In this document: in pieces, positions 24,696 to 33,255 of the stretch
Numbering within the stretch: the first letter of the stretch is position 1
Layout of the letters: each line of letters begins with the position of its first letter
The notes under the pieces: model-generated
Told to the model about the DNA's origin: nothing
The model's database searches: none
Seen by the model: only the letters and a program-made list of their open reading frames with translations
Origin: Mesorhizobium sp. 113-3-3
GTDB taxonomy: Bacteria > Pseudomonadota > Alphaproteobacteria > Rhizobiales > Rhizobiaceae
DNA length: 64,000 nucleotides
Reading direction: 5' to 3'
NCBI RefSeq assembly: GCF_016756495.1
Contig: NZ_AP023243.1
Coordinates: forward strand, 806,001 to 870,000
Made by a program: the position numbers and the translations under genes

Positions 24696-26864
24696 TTAGC
24701 CCTGCTGCGCCTTCAGCTCCAACCTCCGCGCGTGCAGCACCGGCTCCGTATAGCCGTTGGGCTGGCTGGTTCCCTTGAACACCAGGTCACAGGCGGCCTG
24801 GAAGGCGATTGAAGTGTCGAAGTCCGGCGCCATCGGCCGGTAGAGCGGATCGCCGACATTCTGGCGGTCGACGATGGCCGCCATGCGCTGCAGCGAATCG
24901 CGCACCTGAATCTCAGAGCACACTTTGTGGCGCAGCCAGTTGGCGATGTGCTGCGAGGAGATGCGCAGCGTGGCGCGGTCTTCCATCAGGCCGACATCGT
25001 TGATGTCGGGCACTTTGGAACAGCCGACGCCCTGGTCGATCCAGCGCACGACATAGCCGAGTATCCCTTGCGCATTGTTGTCGAGTTCGCGCTGGATCTC
25101 GTCCGGCGTCCAGTTCGGCCGCACGGCCACCGGTACCGACAAGATGTCGTCCAGCTTGGCCTTCGGCCGGCTCTTCAGCGCCGCCTGCACGGCATGCACG
25201 TCGACCTTGTGATAGTGCGTCGCATGCAGCGTCGCCGCCGTCGGCGACGGCACCCAGGCGGTGTTGGCGCCGGCCTTGGGGTGGGCGATCTTCTGTTCCA
25301 GCATAGCCGCCATCAAATCCGGCATCGCCCACATGCCCTTGCCGATCTGGGCGTGGCCGGCCAGCCCGCATTCGAGCCCGGTGTCGACATTCCACGCCTC
25401 GTAGGCGGAAATCCAGGCGGCCTGCTTCATGTCGCCCTTGCGGATCATCGGGCCGGCTTCCATCGAGGTGTGGATCTCGTCGCCGGTGCGGTCGAGGAAG
25501 CCGGTGTTGATGAACACCACGCGCTCCCGCGCGGCGCGGATCGCTTCCTTGAGGTTGACGGTGGTGCGCCGCTCCTCGTCCATGATGCCCATCTTGATGG
25601 TGTTTTTGGCCATGCCGAGCAGGGCCTCGACGCGGTCGAAAATCTCGACGGCGAAGGCAACTTCCTCCGGCCCGTGCATCTTGGGCTTCACCACATACAT
25701 CGAGCCGGCGCGGGAATTGGCGCGACGGCCCTTCGCTCCGACATCGTGCAGCGCAATCAGCGCCGTCAGCGCGGCGTCCATGATGCCTTCCGGCACCTCG
25801 TTGCCGTCGCGGTCCAGGATCGCCGGATTGGTCATCAGGTGGCCGACATTCCTGACCAGCATCAGCGAGCGGCCGGGCAAGGTGAGCGTGCCGCCGGCGG
25901 GCGCGGTGTAGACGCGGTCGGGATTGAGCTTGCGGACGAAGCTCTTGCCGCCCTTGACGATCTCTTCGGCCAGATCGCCCTTCATCAGGCCGAGCCAGTT
26001 GCGGTAGATGACGACCTTGTCCTCGGCATCCACCGCCGCGACCGAATCCTCGCAGTCCTGGATGGTGGTCAGCGCCGATTCCATGATGACATCGGCAATC
26101 CCCGCCGGATCGGTGCGGCCGATCTGGTTGGCGCGGTCGATGACGATCTCGATGTGCAGGCCGTTCTTCACCAGAAGCACGGCATCGGGGTTGGCGGCAT
26201 CGCCGCGATAGCCGACGAACTGCCTGGGGTCGGCCAGCGTGGTGCCGCCGGCGCCGGCGCCAAGCTTCAGCGCGCCATGCGCCACCGACAGGCCGTTGAC
26301 CCCAGCCCATTTGCCGGAGGTGAGCGGCACCGACTGGTCGAGGAAATCCTTGGCCCAGGCGATGACCTTGGCGCCGCGCGCCGGATTGAAACCCTTGCCC
26401 TTTTCGGCGCCGCCGGACTCGGGAATGGCATCGGTGCCGTAGAGCGCGTCGTAGAGCGAACCCCAGCGCGCATTGGCGGCGTTGAGCGCATAGCGTGCAT
26501 TCATCACCGGGACGACCAGCTGCGGCCCGGCGACGACGGCGATTTCCGGATCGACGTTGTCGGTCGACACGCTGAAGGCCGGCCCTTCAGGGATGAGATA
26601 GCCGATCTCCCTGAGGAAGTCCTTGTAGGCCTCCATGTCGACGGGCGCGCCATTGTCGCGATACCAGCCGTCGAGCTTCTCCTGCATGGCGTCGCGTTTT
26701 GCGAGCAGCGCGCGGTTCTTCGGAGCGAGGTCGTGGACGATGGCGGAGAAGCCGGCCCAGAACGCATCGGCGGCGATGCCGGTACCGGGCAAGGCCTCTC
26801 CAGCCACGAACTCATGCAGCGCGCGGGCAATCCGCAATCCGGCGATCTCGATGCGATCGGTCAT
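24696..26864 (-). CDS. glcB: Malate synthase G
   Basis: A 722-residue single-chain malate synthase of the G type, which condenses glyoxylate with acetyl-CoA to malate in the glyoxylate route. Typical segments are [19 protein letters not shown] at the start, [18 protein letters not shown] (metal-binding Glu and Asp region), [18 protein letters not shown], and [31 protein letters not shown] and GKGMWAMPD follow toward the C-terminus. I choose ATG 26864, preceded by GGAG at good distance; an upstream ATG at 26924 would add 20 residues. It is flanked by repeat elements and appears monocistronic. Confidence 0.96.
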   Translation of the reverse strand: MTDRIEIAGLRIARALHEFVAGEALPGTGIAADAFWAGFSAIVHDLAPKNRALLAKRDAMQEKLDGWYRDNGAPVDMEAYKDFLREIGYLIPEGPAFSVSTDNVDPEIAVVAGPQLVVPVMNARYALNAANARWGSLYDALYGTDAIPESGGAEKGKGFNPARGAKVIAWAKDFLDQSVPLTSGKWAGVNGLSVAHGALKLGAGAGGTTLADPRQFVGYRGDAANPDAVLLVKNGLHIEIVIDRANQIGRTDPAGIADVIMESALTTIQDCEDSVAAVDAEDKVVIYRNWLGLMKGDLAEEIVKGGKSFVRKLNPDRVYTAPAGGTLTLPGRSLMLVRNVGHLMTNPAILDRDGNEVPEGIMDAALTALIALHDVGAKGRRANSRAGSMYVVKPKMHGPEEVAFAVEIFDRVEALLGMAKNTIKMGIMDEERRTTVNLKEAIRAARERVVFINTGFLDRTGDEIHTSMEAGPMIRKGDMKQAAWISAYEAWNVDTGLECGLAGHAQIGKGMWAMPDLMAAMLEQKIAHPKAGANTAWVPSPTAATLHATHYHKVDVHAVQAALKSRPKAKLDDILSVPVAVRPNWTPDEIQRELDNNAQGILGYVVRWIDQGVGCSKVPDINDVGLMEDRATLRISSQHIANWLRHKVCSEIQVRDSLQRMAAIVDRQNVGDPLYRPMAPDFDTSIAFQAACDLVFKGTSQPNGYTEPVLHARRLELKAQQG

Positions 26865-26970
26865 CAGGCTACTCCAGATGAAAGGCTTTGCCGGGCGTTT
26901 GGCATGTTGAGGTTGCAGGGTCAATTCAGCTTAGGGTGAAGGTGGGGCATTTTGGCAAGTTGGCGACGCT

Positions 26971-27130
26971 GCCAATCTCCCCCCTCGAGGGGGAGATGGC
27001 CGGCAGGCCAGAGGGGGTCGCCGGACATAAGGCGCCAGCCTCTTCTGTTCCAAGGGAAGGTCGCGTCCCGTCGAACCAACCCCCCTCTGTCGCCTTCGGC
27101 GACATCTCCCCCTCAAGGGGGGAGATCAGC
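26971..27130. repeat. Family C palindromic element
   Basis: The left half reads CAATCTCCCCCCTCGAGGGG then GGAGATGGCCGGCAGGCCAG and AGGGGGTCG. The right half is an inverted version: CCCCCTCTGTCGCC, then GACATCTCCCCCTCAAGGGG and GGAGAT. Both halves start or end with the same short palindrome CTCCCCCTCGAGGGGGAG. Copies occur at 29259-29315, 29506-29560 and 57496-57655. It ends two bases before the stop codon of the hydantoinase-like gene. Confidence 0.75.
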
Positions 27131-27132
27131 CG

Positions 27133-29169
27133 CTACACCGCGATTCGCGGCCGTCCCGAGGCCACCGCCACGACATGCGCCTCGATGAACATGCGCTGGG
27201 CTTCGACCGTGGAGACCTTGAACTCGGTCGCGACGTCGATCTCGGCGCTGTCGGTGCCGGCGTCGCGGGCACGCTCGGCGACGATCGCCCGCACGTCGGC
27301 CTCGGCGGCCGCGATCGCCGCCGCCTCGTCGAGGAAATCGCGCACTGTTTCTCCGGATGCGAGACGGAACAGCCCTTCCTTGGGCTGGCTGACCCGCGCC
27401 TCGGCCGAGACCCTGACCTGGCCGACGACGGCGCCGAGCGCATTCGCGACATCGGTGTCTTCGGGCACCACGCAGTCATTGCCGACCAGGGGCGCCAGGC
27501 CGGCATAGTGCAGCGGCGCGGAGGCGCCGAGGCCGATGACGGGGCGGTCGAGCGCGACGCTGAGGCGGGCGATGCCTGGATGGGCGTCGACGGCGCGCTG
27601 CACCAGCGCATGCGCCACGGTCGCCGCGCCATCGAGGCCGTCCTCGGCGAAGGCGGTTTCGAGAATGTATTCGGCCGACCAGCGCGTCAGCGTCACCAGC
27701 ACGCGCTCCGAGATCACTTCCGGCGATGCGGCAATGGGCTGGCCACGGCCATCGCGCTTGCGGGCGAACAGTTCGGCGCCCAGGCGCGCGGTGGCGGCAT
27801 CCCAGTTGGCCTGCTTGCCCAGCACGTGTGCGGCGTCCGACGGGGTGAAGCCGCAGATATGCACCAGGCCGCGCGAGACCAGCCGGTTCAAGGTGGCGTT
27901 CTGGGCGTTCGACGACAGCAGCCTGTCGAGGGCAAGCGGGGTCGCGCCGATTGCCTCGTAGAGCCGCGCTTCCGGAGCGGTGAGACCCGCGGCGAGCCTG
28001 TCCGGCACGCCGGTGCGCACCGCGAAACGGCCATCCATGCGGCCGGGATTGGGCGAACGCAGCTGGCGTTCGAGTTCCGATCGGACGGCGTCGCCATGCG
28101 CCATGCCGGCCAGCGCCAGCGGCACCAGGCGGCGCGGCCCAAGCAGGATCTTCGGATTGAGCGCGCCGTCCTCCAGCGCCACTTCGGAATCGCCGCCAAG
28201 GCCGAAAGTGCGCATGGCGACCGCCTCGACCATGGTGCGGAAACCGCCGACGGTGGCGCCCTCGGGATCAAGCCGCGGCCGGCCCTGGTCGAGCACCGCG
28301 ACGTCGGTGGTGGTGCCGCCAATGTCGGAGACCACGGCGTTGTCGAGCCCGGTCATGTGGCGGGCGCCGACGAGGCTGGCGGCCGGGCCGGACAAAATGG
28401 TCTCGATCGGCCGCTGGCGGGCGAACGCCGCCGAGACCAAAGCGCCGTCGCCGCGCACCACCATCAGCGGGGCGGCGATGTTGCGGGCTTCCAAAAACCC
28501 TTCGGTCGCGGCCACCAGCCGGTCGATCATCGAGATCAGCCTGGCATTGAGCAGCGTGGTCAGCGCCCGGCGCGGGCCGCCGAGCTTGGCCGACAGTTCG
28601 TGGCTCGCGGTCACCGGCAGGCCGGTCTTCTCGCGGATCAGCTCGCGGGTGGCGACCTCATGCGCCGGATTGCGGGTGGCGAAATAGGCGCAGACGGCAA
28701 AGCCGGACACCGAAGCGCCGAGTTCCGGCAGGATTTCCTCCAGCCCGGACAGATCGAGCTTGGCGGCATTGCCGTGGACATCATGGCCGCCCGGGCAAAA
28801 CACCACCGGATCGGTGCCGAGTGCGGTCTTCAGCCCGTCGCGGGCGAGATCCGCTTCGGAAAAGCCGATCATGACGAGCGCGACGCGGCCGCCCTGGCCC
28901 TCGACCAGCGCATTGGTGGCAAGCGTCGTCGACATGGAGACCAGCTTGATCGCGGCCGGATCGGTGCCGGACTTTTCGAGCACCGCGTCGACCGCGCCGG
29001 AAATGCCGACGGCAAGATCATGCCTCGTGGTCAGCGCCTTGGCCTTGGCCAGCACCTTGCCCTTGTTCGGCCCTTGCTGCGGGCCCTCGGTTTCCGACCA
29101 CAGCACGGCGTCAGTATAGGTGCCGCCGGTGTCGATGCCGAGGAAGAGGGGTTTTGGCTTGGCGGTCAT
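27133..29169 (-). CDS. Hydantoinase/oxoprolinase family protein (HyuA type)
   Basis: A 678-residue protein with the HyuA layout. The N-terminal phosphate loop FLGIDTGGTYTDAVLW, the TTLATNALVEG segment, and the second nucleotide loop VVSDIGGTTTDVAVLDQGRP are characteristic of this ASKHA-fold family. Members are ATP-dependent amidases acting on hydantoins, 5-oxoproline or acetone/acetophenone carboxylation substrates. No HyuB partner gene lies beside it, so the substrate remains open. Length is close to the typical 690 residues. It is flanked by family C repeats on both sides. Confidence 0.85.
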   Translation of the reverse strand: MTAKPKPLFLGIDTGGTYTDAVLWSETEGPQQGPNKGKVLAKAKALTTRHDLAVGISGAVDAVLEKSGTDPAAIKLVSMSTTLATNALVEGQGGRVALVMIGFSEADLARDGLKTALGTDPVVFCPGGHDVHGNAAKLDLSGLEEILPELGASVSGFAVCAYFATRNPAHEVATRELIREKTGLPVTASHELSAKLGGPRRALTTLLNARLISMIDRLVAATEGFLEARNIAAPLMVVRGDGALVSAAFARQRPIETILSGPAASLVGARHMTGLDNAVVSDIGGTTTDVAVLDQGRPRLDPEGATVGGFRTMVEAVAMRTFGLGGDSEVALEDGALNPKILLGPRRLVPLALAGMAHGDAVRSELERQLRSPNPGRMDGRFAVRTGVPDRLAAGLTAPEARLYEAIGATPLALDRLLSSNAQNATLNRLVSRGLVHICGFTPSDAAHVLGKQANWDAATARLGAELFARKRDGRGQPIAASPEVISERVLVTLTRWSAEYILETAFAEDGLDGAATVAHALVQRAVDAHPGIARLSVALDRPVIGLGASAPLHYAGLAPLVGNDCVVPEDTDVANALGAVVGQVRVSAEARVSQPKEGLFRLASGETVRDFLDEAAAIAAAEADVRAIVAERARDAGTDSAEIDVATEFKVSTVEAQRMFIEAHVVAVASGRPRIAV

Positions 29170-29258
29170 GGCTGATGGGGGTCCGATTTATCTGCCCCAG
29201 CCCATTAGCCGATACGGGCGGGCCGATAAAGCCGCGAGCGCTGGGCCAAGGGAGGAGA

Positions 29259-29315
29259 TCGATCTCCCCCCTCGTGGGGGAGATGGCCGGCAGGCCAGAG
29301 AGGGGGGCGCTGCCC
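29259..29315. repeat. Family C half-element (left of DUF559 remnant)
   Basis: The sequence GATCTCCCCCCTCGTGGGGG then AGATGGCCGGCAGGCCAGAG and AGGGGGGCGCTGCC matches the left half of the element at 26971-27130. It and the inverted half at 29506-29560 frame the DUF559 gene remnant. Confidence 0.75.
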
Positions 29316-29332
29316 CGCCGACCTCACCACGA

Positions 29333-29500
29333 CTACAGCTCGTCCAACCGATTCATTGAAGGCGCGTCTCCGAGCCCGACCGCAATCACAATATGCTGGC
29401 AGACATTGTCGATGTCGCGGATAAGGTCATCGTTCCAGAAGCGCAGGACGGTCCAGCCGTCTTGTTTTGTCGATGCTCGCTGGGTGTTGAAGGTAGCGCT
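29333..29500 (-). pseudogene. 3' remnant of a DUF559 (Vsr-like endonuclease fold) gene
   Basis: Reading leftward, this stretch encodes ATFNTQRASTKQDGW then TVLRFWNDDLIRDIDNVC and QHIVIAVG, ending at TAG 29333-29335. The GWxVLRFWNxD pattern is the C-terminal core of DUF559 proteins, which share the Vsr endonuclease fold. The N-terminal two-thirds are missing: the upstream side runs into a family C repeat and an in-frame stop near 29500. There is no plausible start codon, so this is a decayed fragment. It lies between two inverted repeat halves in the 391-base space between genes. Confidence 0.72.
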
Positions 29501-29505
29501 CTACG

Positions 29506-29560
29506 GCGCCCCCCTCTGCCCTGCCGGGCATCTCCCCCACGAGGGGGGAGATTGGCAGCT
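29506..29560. repeat. Family C half-element (right of DUF559 remnant)
   Basis: GCGCCCCCCTCTGCCCTGCC then GGGCATCTCCCCCACGAGGG and GGGAGATTGGCAGCTT is the inverted half of the family C element. It abuts the stop codon of the CDGSH gene at 29561 and cuts off the DUF559 remnant. Confidence 0.75.
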
Positions 29561-30187
29561 TCAACCCACAAACCCCACCCGCTTATGCGATCCGTCACAA
29601 AACGGCTTGTTGGCAGAGTGGCCGCAGCGGCAGAGGAAGGTGCGTTGGGTGCGGTCGATCGTGTGGCCGGTGCCGGTGACGATCTCGACATTGCCTTCAA
29701 GCTTGAGCGGGCCGTTGGTGGTCGGCGTCACTTTCAGCGGGCCATTCCTCGCGTCGAGCGCCGGCGCATCCTTCAGCGCCGGTTCGCCGGTGGCGGTGAA
29801 GCCTGATTTGCCGTGGCTGCCGTCGCAGAACGGCTTGTTTTCCGACGCGCCGCAGCGGCAGAGCGTGGCGCGATAGAAGGTTTCGCCGTCGAGCACGATC
29901 TCGGCGTGCACGGCGAGCGGGCCGTTTTCGCGCAACCGCACGGTGTTGACCACCGGCGGCTGTTCCTGCGGCCCGCCATCCTTCCTGACATAGGTGATGG
30001 CGCCGGATGGGCAGCTTTCAGCGATGGCGACGATCTTTTCGACGCTGGCCGCGTCGGGATGGATCCATTGTCCTGGCGCGTTGGGCACGAAGACATGCGG
30101 GTCGCCGAGCACGCAATTGCGCGAATGGATGCAGCGCTTGCCGGCAAAGCCGACGTCGATCTTCTCACCCTCGACCGGGCCTGCCAT
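29561..30187 (-). CDS. Divergent ferredoxin plus double CDGSH iron-sulfur protein
   Basis: A 208-residue protein in three parts. Residues 1-70 resemble a Fer4_19-type divergent ferredoxin (CIHSRNCVLGDPHVF, then SCPSGAITYV). Two CDGSH domains follow, reading LCRCGASENKPFCDGSH near 108-124 and LCRCGHSANKPFCDGSH near 184-200; each Cys3-His1 set can bind a 2Fe-2S cluster. Such proteins are thought to sense redox state or transfer electrons or clusters. It seems to stand alone and its C-terminus stops right at a repeat element. Confidence 0.9.
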   Translation of the reverse strand: MAGPVEGEKIDVGFAGKRCIHSRNCVLGDPHVFVPNAPGQWIHPDAASVEKIVAIAESCPSGAITYVRKDGGPQEQPPVVNTVRLRENGPLAVHAEIVLDGETFYRATLCRCGASENKPFCDGSHGKSGFTATGEPALKDAPALDARNGPLKVTPTTNGPLKLEGNVEIVTGTGHTIDRTQRTFLCRCGHSANKPFCDGSHKRVGFVG

Positions 30188-30296
30188 TGCCGTGCTCCTC
30201 TTGCCTGGAGCGCGTCGCGGCTACAGACGCGGCGCGCTTTGGGTATCGGCACAGGCTATCGCTCCCATGGGGGAGACCGTCAAGCTGGCAAACCGG

Positions 30297-30668
30297 TCAG
30301 GGGACGAGATTGATCTCCTCGGTCTCGCCGCCGCTGCAGGTGTAGCAGCAATCCTCGCATTTTTCCTTGTTGCCGGGGCCGACGCCCCAATAAGTGCCCT
30401 CGTCGCCATCGACCCAGGCGCCGTAGCAGATCGATTCGCCTTCGTTGCAGGAGATCGGCAGCGACTTGGTTTCGCCATCGTCGAGGTAGAAGTCCTTGCC
30501 GTTGCCCGGCCAGACATAGTCGCGGTCCTGGCTGTAGAGCTCAAGGCGCATGGCGTTGGGATGGCTGTTCTTGACGGAAAAGGTGACATCGCCGGCATGG
30601 GCTGATGATGCAAACAGGACGGCGAACGAAAACGCGGCGGCAAGCCGGCGCGCTGGTATGAAAGACAT
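30297..30668 (-). CDS. Small secreted Cys-rich protein, paralogue 1
   Basis: A 123-residue protein of unknown function. The N-terminus SFIPARRLAAAFSFAVLFASSAHAG is a clear Sec signal peptide with an AHA-G cleavage site. The mature part contains VWPGNGKDFYLDDGETKSLP, SCNEGESICYGAWVDG and a Cys cluster CEDCCYTCSGG, ending in INLVP. A paralogue with the same WPGNGK, ICYGAWVDG and CxxCC patterns lies at 32832-33188. ATG 30668 has GGGGGT upstream. The Cys set suggests disulfides in the periplasm; metal binding is possible. Confidence 0.8.
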   Translation of the reverse strand: MSFIPARRLAAAFSFAVLFASSAHAGDVTFSVKNSHPNAMRLELYSQDRDYVWPGNGKDFYLDDGETKSLPISCNEGESICYGAWVDGDEGTYWGVGPGNKEKCEDCCYTCSGGETEEINLVP

Positions 30669-30810
30669 GGAAACCCCCGATGAAGAATCGGCCCCCACGG
30701 CCGATCGGGGGATCATGCCATGACGGGGGCCGGCGCTAAAGGGGGATGACGACAATCCCAGATATAATCGCACGCGCAGACCGGCCAACCGGTGTCATTG
30801 CAATCGTCGT

Positions 30811-31059
30811 CTATCGTTGCCAGAAGGGCAGCTTGGCGATCTCTTCATCGACCTCACGTCTGGTCAGGCCGATATCGTCGATCAGATGCGGATTGACTTC
30901 CAACATCCGCTTGAGATCCCAGCGAAAGCGTCTCTGCCGACGCCATGTGGCGATGGTGTTTTGCAGGCTCGCGAGGCTATAGTGCCGACGCGATGCCTGC
31001 CCCGCGCACGTTCCCAGCCGCACTGTCTGATGCGGGGCCGATGCAAGAATATTGGTCAT
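30811..31059 (-). CDS. DUF1127 family small protein
   Basis: An 82-residue basic protein with the C-terminal DUF1127 signature: TWRRQRRFRWDLKRMLEVNP, then DIGLTRREVDEEIAKLPFW. Small DUF1127 proteins in alphaproteobacteria have been linked to RNA turnover, phosphate and stress responses. ATG 31059 is preceded by GGAGG five bases upstream; the ATG at 31071 would add four residues. It lies upstream of secreted paralogue 1 on the same strand but 142 bases apart, so it is probably transcribed separately. Confidence 0.88.
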   Translation of the reverse strand: MTNILASAPHQTVRLGTCAGQASRRHYSLASLQNTIATWRRQRRFRWDLKRMLEVNPHLIDDIGLTRREVDEEIAKLPFWQR

Positions 31060-31294
31060 GGCAACCTCCATGTGGTTTGGCGCCCATGGGTTTGAGAATG
31101 GGCAGCCCTTGATCTGAAAGTGGTTGAATTCTGCAGGATATGGAGGGCGCCGTAATTAAGCCCTCCCAAATAGTTCCCAAAAGTTCCAAATGGACCTTAA
31201 CTCTTTGTTTTGGCTCCATTCCCGAGAAGTGCCGTGCGCTTTTTCCCGGCAAACCGCCTCACACATTTCCCGGAATTGCTCTATAGATGCGCGT

Positions 31295-32803
31295 ATGCAG
31301 GGATCACGCTTTGCCTTTGGTCCGTTCGTGCTTGATCCGGGTGCGGGAACGCTGCTTCGGAACGACGATCCCGTTGCCGTCGGCTATCGCGGGCTGAAGC
31401 TGCTTGCCGCACTCGTCGAACGACCCGGCGAAATCCTCGAAAAAGCCGAGCTGATGGACGCGGCGTGGCCGGGGACAGCGGTCGAGGAAGGCAACCTCAC
31501 CGTCCAGATCGCGCAGCTGCGCAAGCTGCTTGGGCCGCCCGCCGATGGCGGCGAATGGATATCGACGGTGCCGCGCGTCGGCTACCGCTTCACCGGCGCC
31601 ATCGAACAGCTCGATCGGACGAAGCGCAAACCCTTGCCGCTGCCCGACAAACCATCGATCGCGGTGCTGCCCTTCGTCAATCTCAGCAACGACCCCGAGC
31701 AGGAGGCCTTCGCCGACGGGTTGACCGAGGATTTGATCACCGACCTGTCCAGAGCCCCGGGCCTGTTCGTCATCGCGCGCAACTCGACCTTTGCCTACAA
31801 GGGCAAGGCGATGGACGTGCGCGCGATCGCCGAGGAGCTTGGCGTGCGCTATCTCCTGGAAGGCAGCGCCAGGCGCGCCGCCGGGCGCGTGCGCATCAAC
31901 GCACAGCTGGTCGACGCCAAGAGCGGCGAGCATCTGTGGGCCGAACGCTTCGATCGCGGCCTGGACGATATCTTCGCCGTTCAGGACGAGGCCACGGCCA
32001 AGATCGTCGAGGCGCTGCTCGGCCGGCTGCGCGCGGCGCCGCCACGCAACCGGCCGACCAATCTCGAGGCCTACGATCTTTGCGTGCGGGCGCGCAAGCT
32101 GATCGACGAATCCCCGCAGACGGCGCGGGAAGCGCATCTGTTGCTGACGCGCGCGGTGTCCCTCGATCCGGACTATGCTGAGGCTCATCGCTGGCTTGCC
32201 ATGAACCATTGGATGGGATGGGTGCATTGGGGCGAGCCCGTCGAACCCAACCGCCGCATCGCGCTGGAACTGGCGCGCAAGGCCGTGGCGATCGATCCCA
32301 ACGATGCCGGCTGCCGCTGGGTGCTCGGCAATCTGCTGGCCTACGAGCACAGCTTCGAAGAGTCGGATGCCGAATTCGCCAAGGCGTTCGAACTCGACCC
32401 GAACGAGGCCGACGCCTGGGCGACATTGTCCGACATCGCGGTGCTGGCCGGAAAGGTCGAGGAAGGCCTCGAGCACATCCGCAAGGCGTTCCGGCTCAAT
32501 CCCTATCCGGCAAGCTGGTACTATCTGACGCTCGGCGAGGCGCAATATGCGGCGCGCGATTACGAAGCAGCCGTCGAGACCCTGCGCCGGGAGGAAACCT
32601 ACCGGACGAGCTCACGCCGTTTCCTGGCGGCAAGCCTGGCGCAACTCGGCCGGCTCGACGAGGCGCGCGCCGAAGTCGAAATGTTCCTCATCGGCAACCC
32701 GCATTTCACCACCAGCCACTGGGTCTGGACGGAACCTTTCCGCGACGACGCGATGCGCGATCATTTCGTCGATGGTTTTCGCAAGGCCGGTCTTCCGGAT
32801 TAA
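31295..32803 (+). CDS. Winged-helix regulator with TolB-like and TPR domains
   Basis: A 502-residue cytosolic protein. Residues 1-105 are an OmpR/CadC-type winged helix (YRGLKLLAALVERPGEILEKAELMDAAW, then TVPRVGYRF). Residues 115-240 resemble the adenylate-cyclase-associated/TolB N-terminal domain (SIAVLPFVNLSNDPEQEAF, ADGLTEDLITDLSR, DIFAVQDEATAKIVEAL). TPR-like helices fill 250-500. This layout is abundant in Mesorhizobium and is a presumed one-component regulator. ATG 31295 is chosen because the wHTH domain begins directly there. It is flanked by the two Cys-rich secreted paralogues, which makes them candidate targets. Confidence 0.85.
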   Translation: MQGSRFAFGPFVLDPGAGTLLRNDDPVAVGYRGLKLLAALVERPGEILEKAELMDAAWPGTAVEEGNLTVQIAQLRKLLGPPADGGEWISTVPRVGYRFTGAIEQLDRTKRKPLPLPDKPSIAVLPFVNLSNDPEQEAFADGLTEDLITDLSRAPGLFVIARNSTFAYKGKAMDVRAIAEELGVRYLLEGSARRAAGRVRINAQLVDAKSGEHLWAERFDRGLDDIFAVQDEATAKIVEALLGRLRAAPPRNRPTNLEAYDLCVRARKLIDESPQTAREAHLLLTRAVSLDPDYAEAHRWLAMNHWMGWVHWGEPVEPNRRIALELARKAVAIDPNDAGCRWVLGNLLAYEHSFEESDAEFAKAFELDPNEADAWATLSDIAVLAGKVEEGLEHIRKAFRLNPYPASWYYLTLGEAQYAARDYEAAVETLRREETYRTSSRRFLAASLAQLGRLDEARAEVEMFLIGNPHFTTSHWVWTEPFRDDAMRDHFVDGFRKAGLPD

Positions 32804-32831
32804 CGTGACCTCCTGCGCGGAGGCGCGCCAA

Positions 32832-33188
32832 TCACGGCACCAGATCGATGGTCTCGGTCGTGTGTTCGACGCAGATGAAGCAGCAGGTGTCGCAAGGCTG
32901 GTCGTTGTCAGGCCCGACGCCGGCGGATATCCGGTCATTGCCGTCGACCCAGGCGCCATAGCAGATGCGCTCTCCGGAATTGCAGGACAGCGGCACCGAT
33001 TTCTGCGAATTCGGGTCGATCAGGAACACCTTGCCGTTGCCCGGCCAGACCGTCTCGCGGTCGCGGCTGAACAGCTCGACCGCAACTGCTTCCTTGCGCA
33101 GGTTCTTGACGAAGAAGGCCATGTCGGCAGCCTGGGCCGCACTGGAGCAGACGAGCGCCGCGAGCACGGCCATACGAAACAGCGTCAC
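32832..33188 (-). CDS. Small secreted Cys-rich protein, paralogue 2
   Basis: A 118-residue paralogue of the protein at 30297-30668. From GTG 33188 the signal peptide reads TLFRMAVLAALVCSSAAQAA; GGGGGA lies eight bases upstream. The mature part shares VWPGNGK, LSCNSGERICYGAWVDG, GVGPDNDQPCDTCC and the terminal IDLVP with paralogue 1, but the middle differs (FLIDPNSQKSVP). An ATG at 33173 could also start. The gene is convergent with the winged-helix/TPR regulator gene, 28 bases away. Function is unknown. Confidence 0.8.
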   Translation of the reverse strand: MTLFRMAVLAALVCSSAAQAADMAFFVKNLRKEAVAVELFSRDRETVWPGNGKVFLIDPNSQKSVPLSCNSGERICYGAWVDGNDRISAGVGPDNDQPCDTCCFICVEHTTETIDLVP

Positions 33189-33255
33189 GGTCGGGTCCCC
33201 CGAATCACCGCCGCAGAATCGCATGACCGCCCATGCCTGTCGCCCGCTTTTGGAC

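Noticed and set aside
24927..26939. A 670-codon rightward frame opposite malate synthase G
   Set aside because: It is the antisense shadow of a clear GlcB coding region and has no recognisable motif; such long shadows are usual in GC-rich DNA.
27175..29175. A 666-codon rightward frame opposite the hydantoinase-like gene
   Set aside because: Antisense shadow of the HyuA-type gene with atypical composition and no domain.
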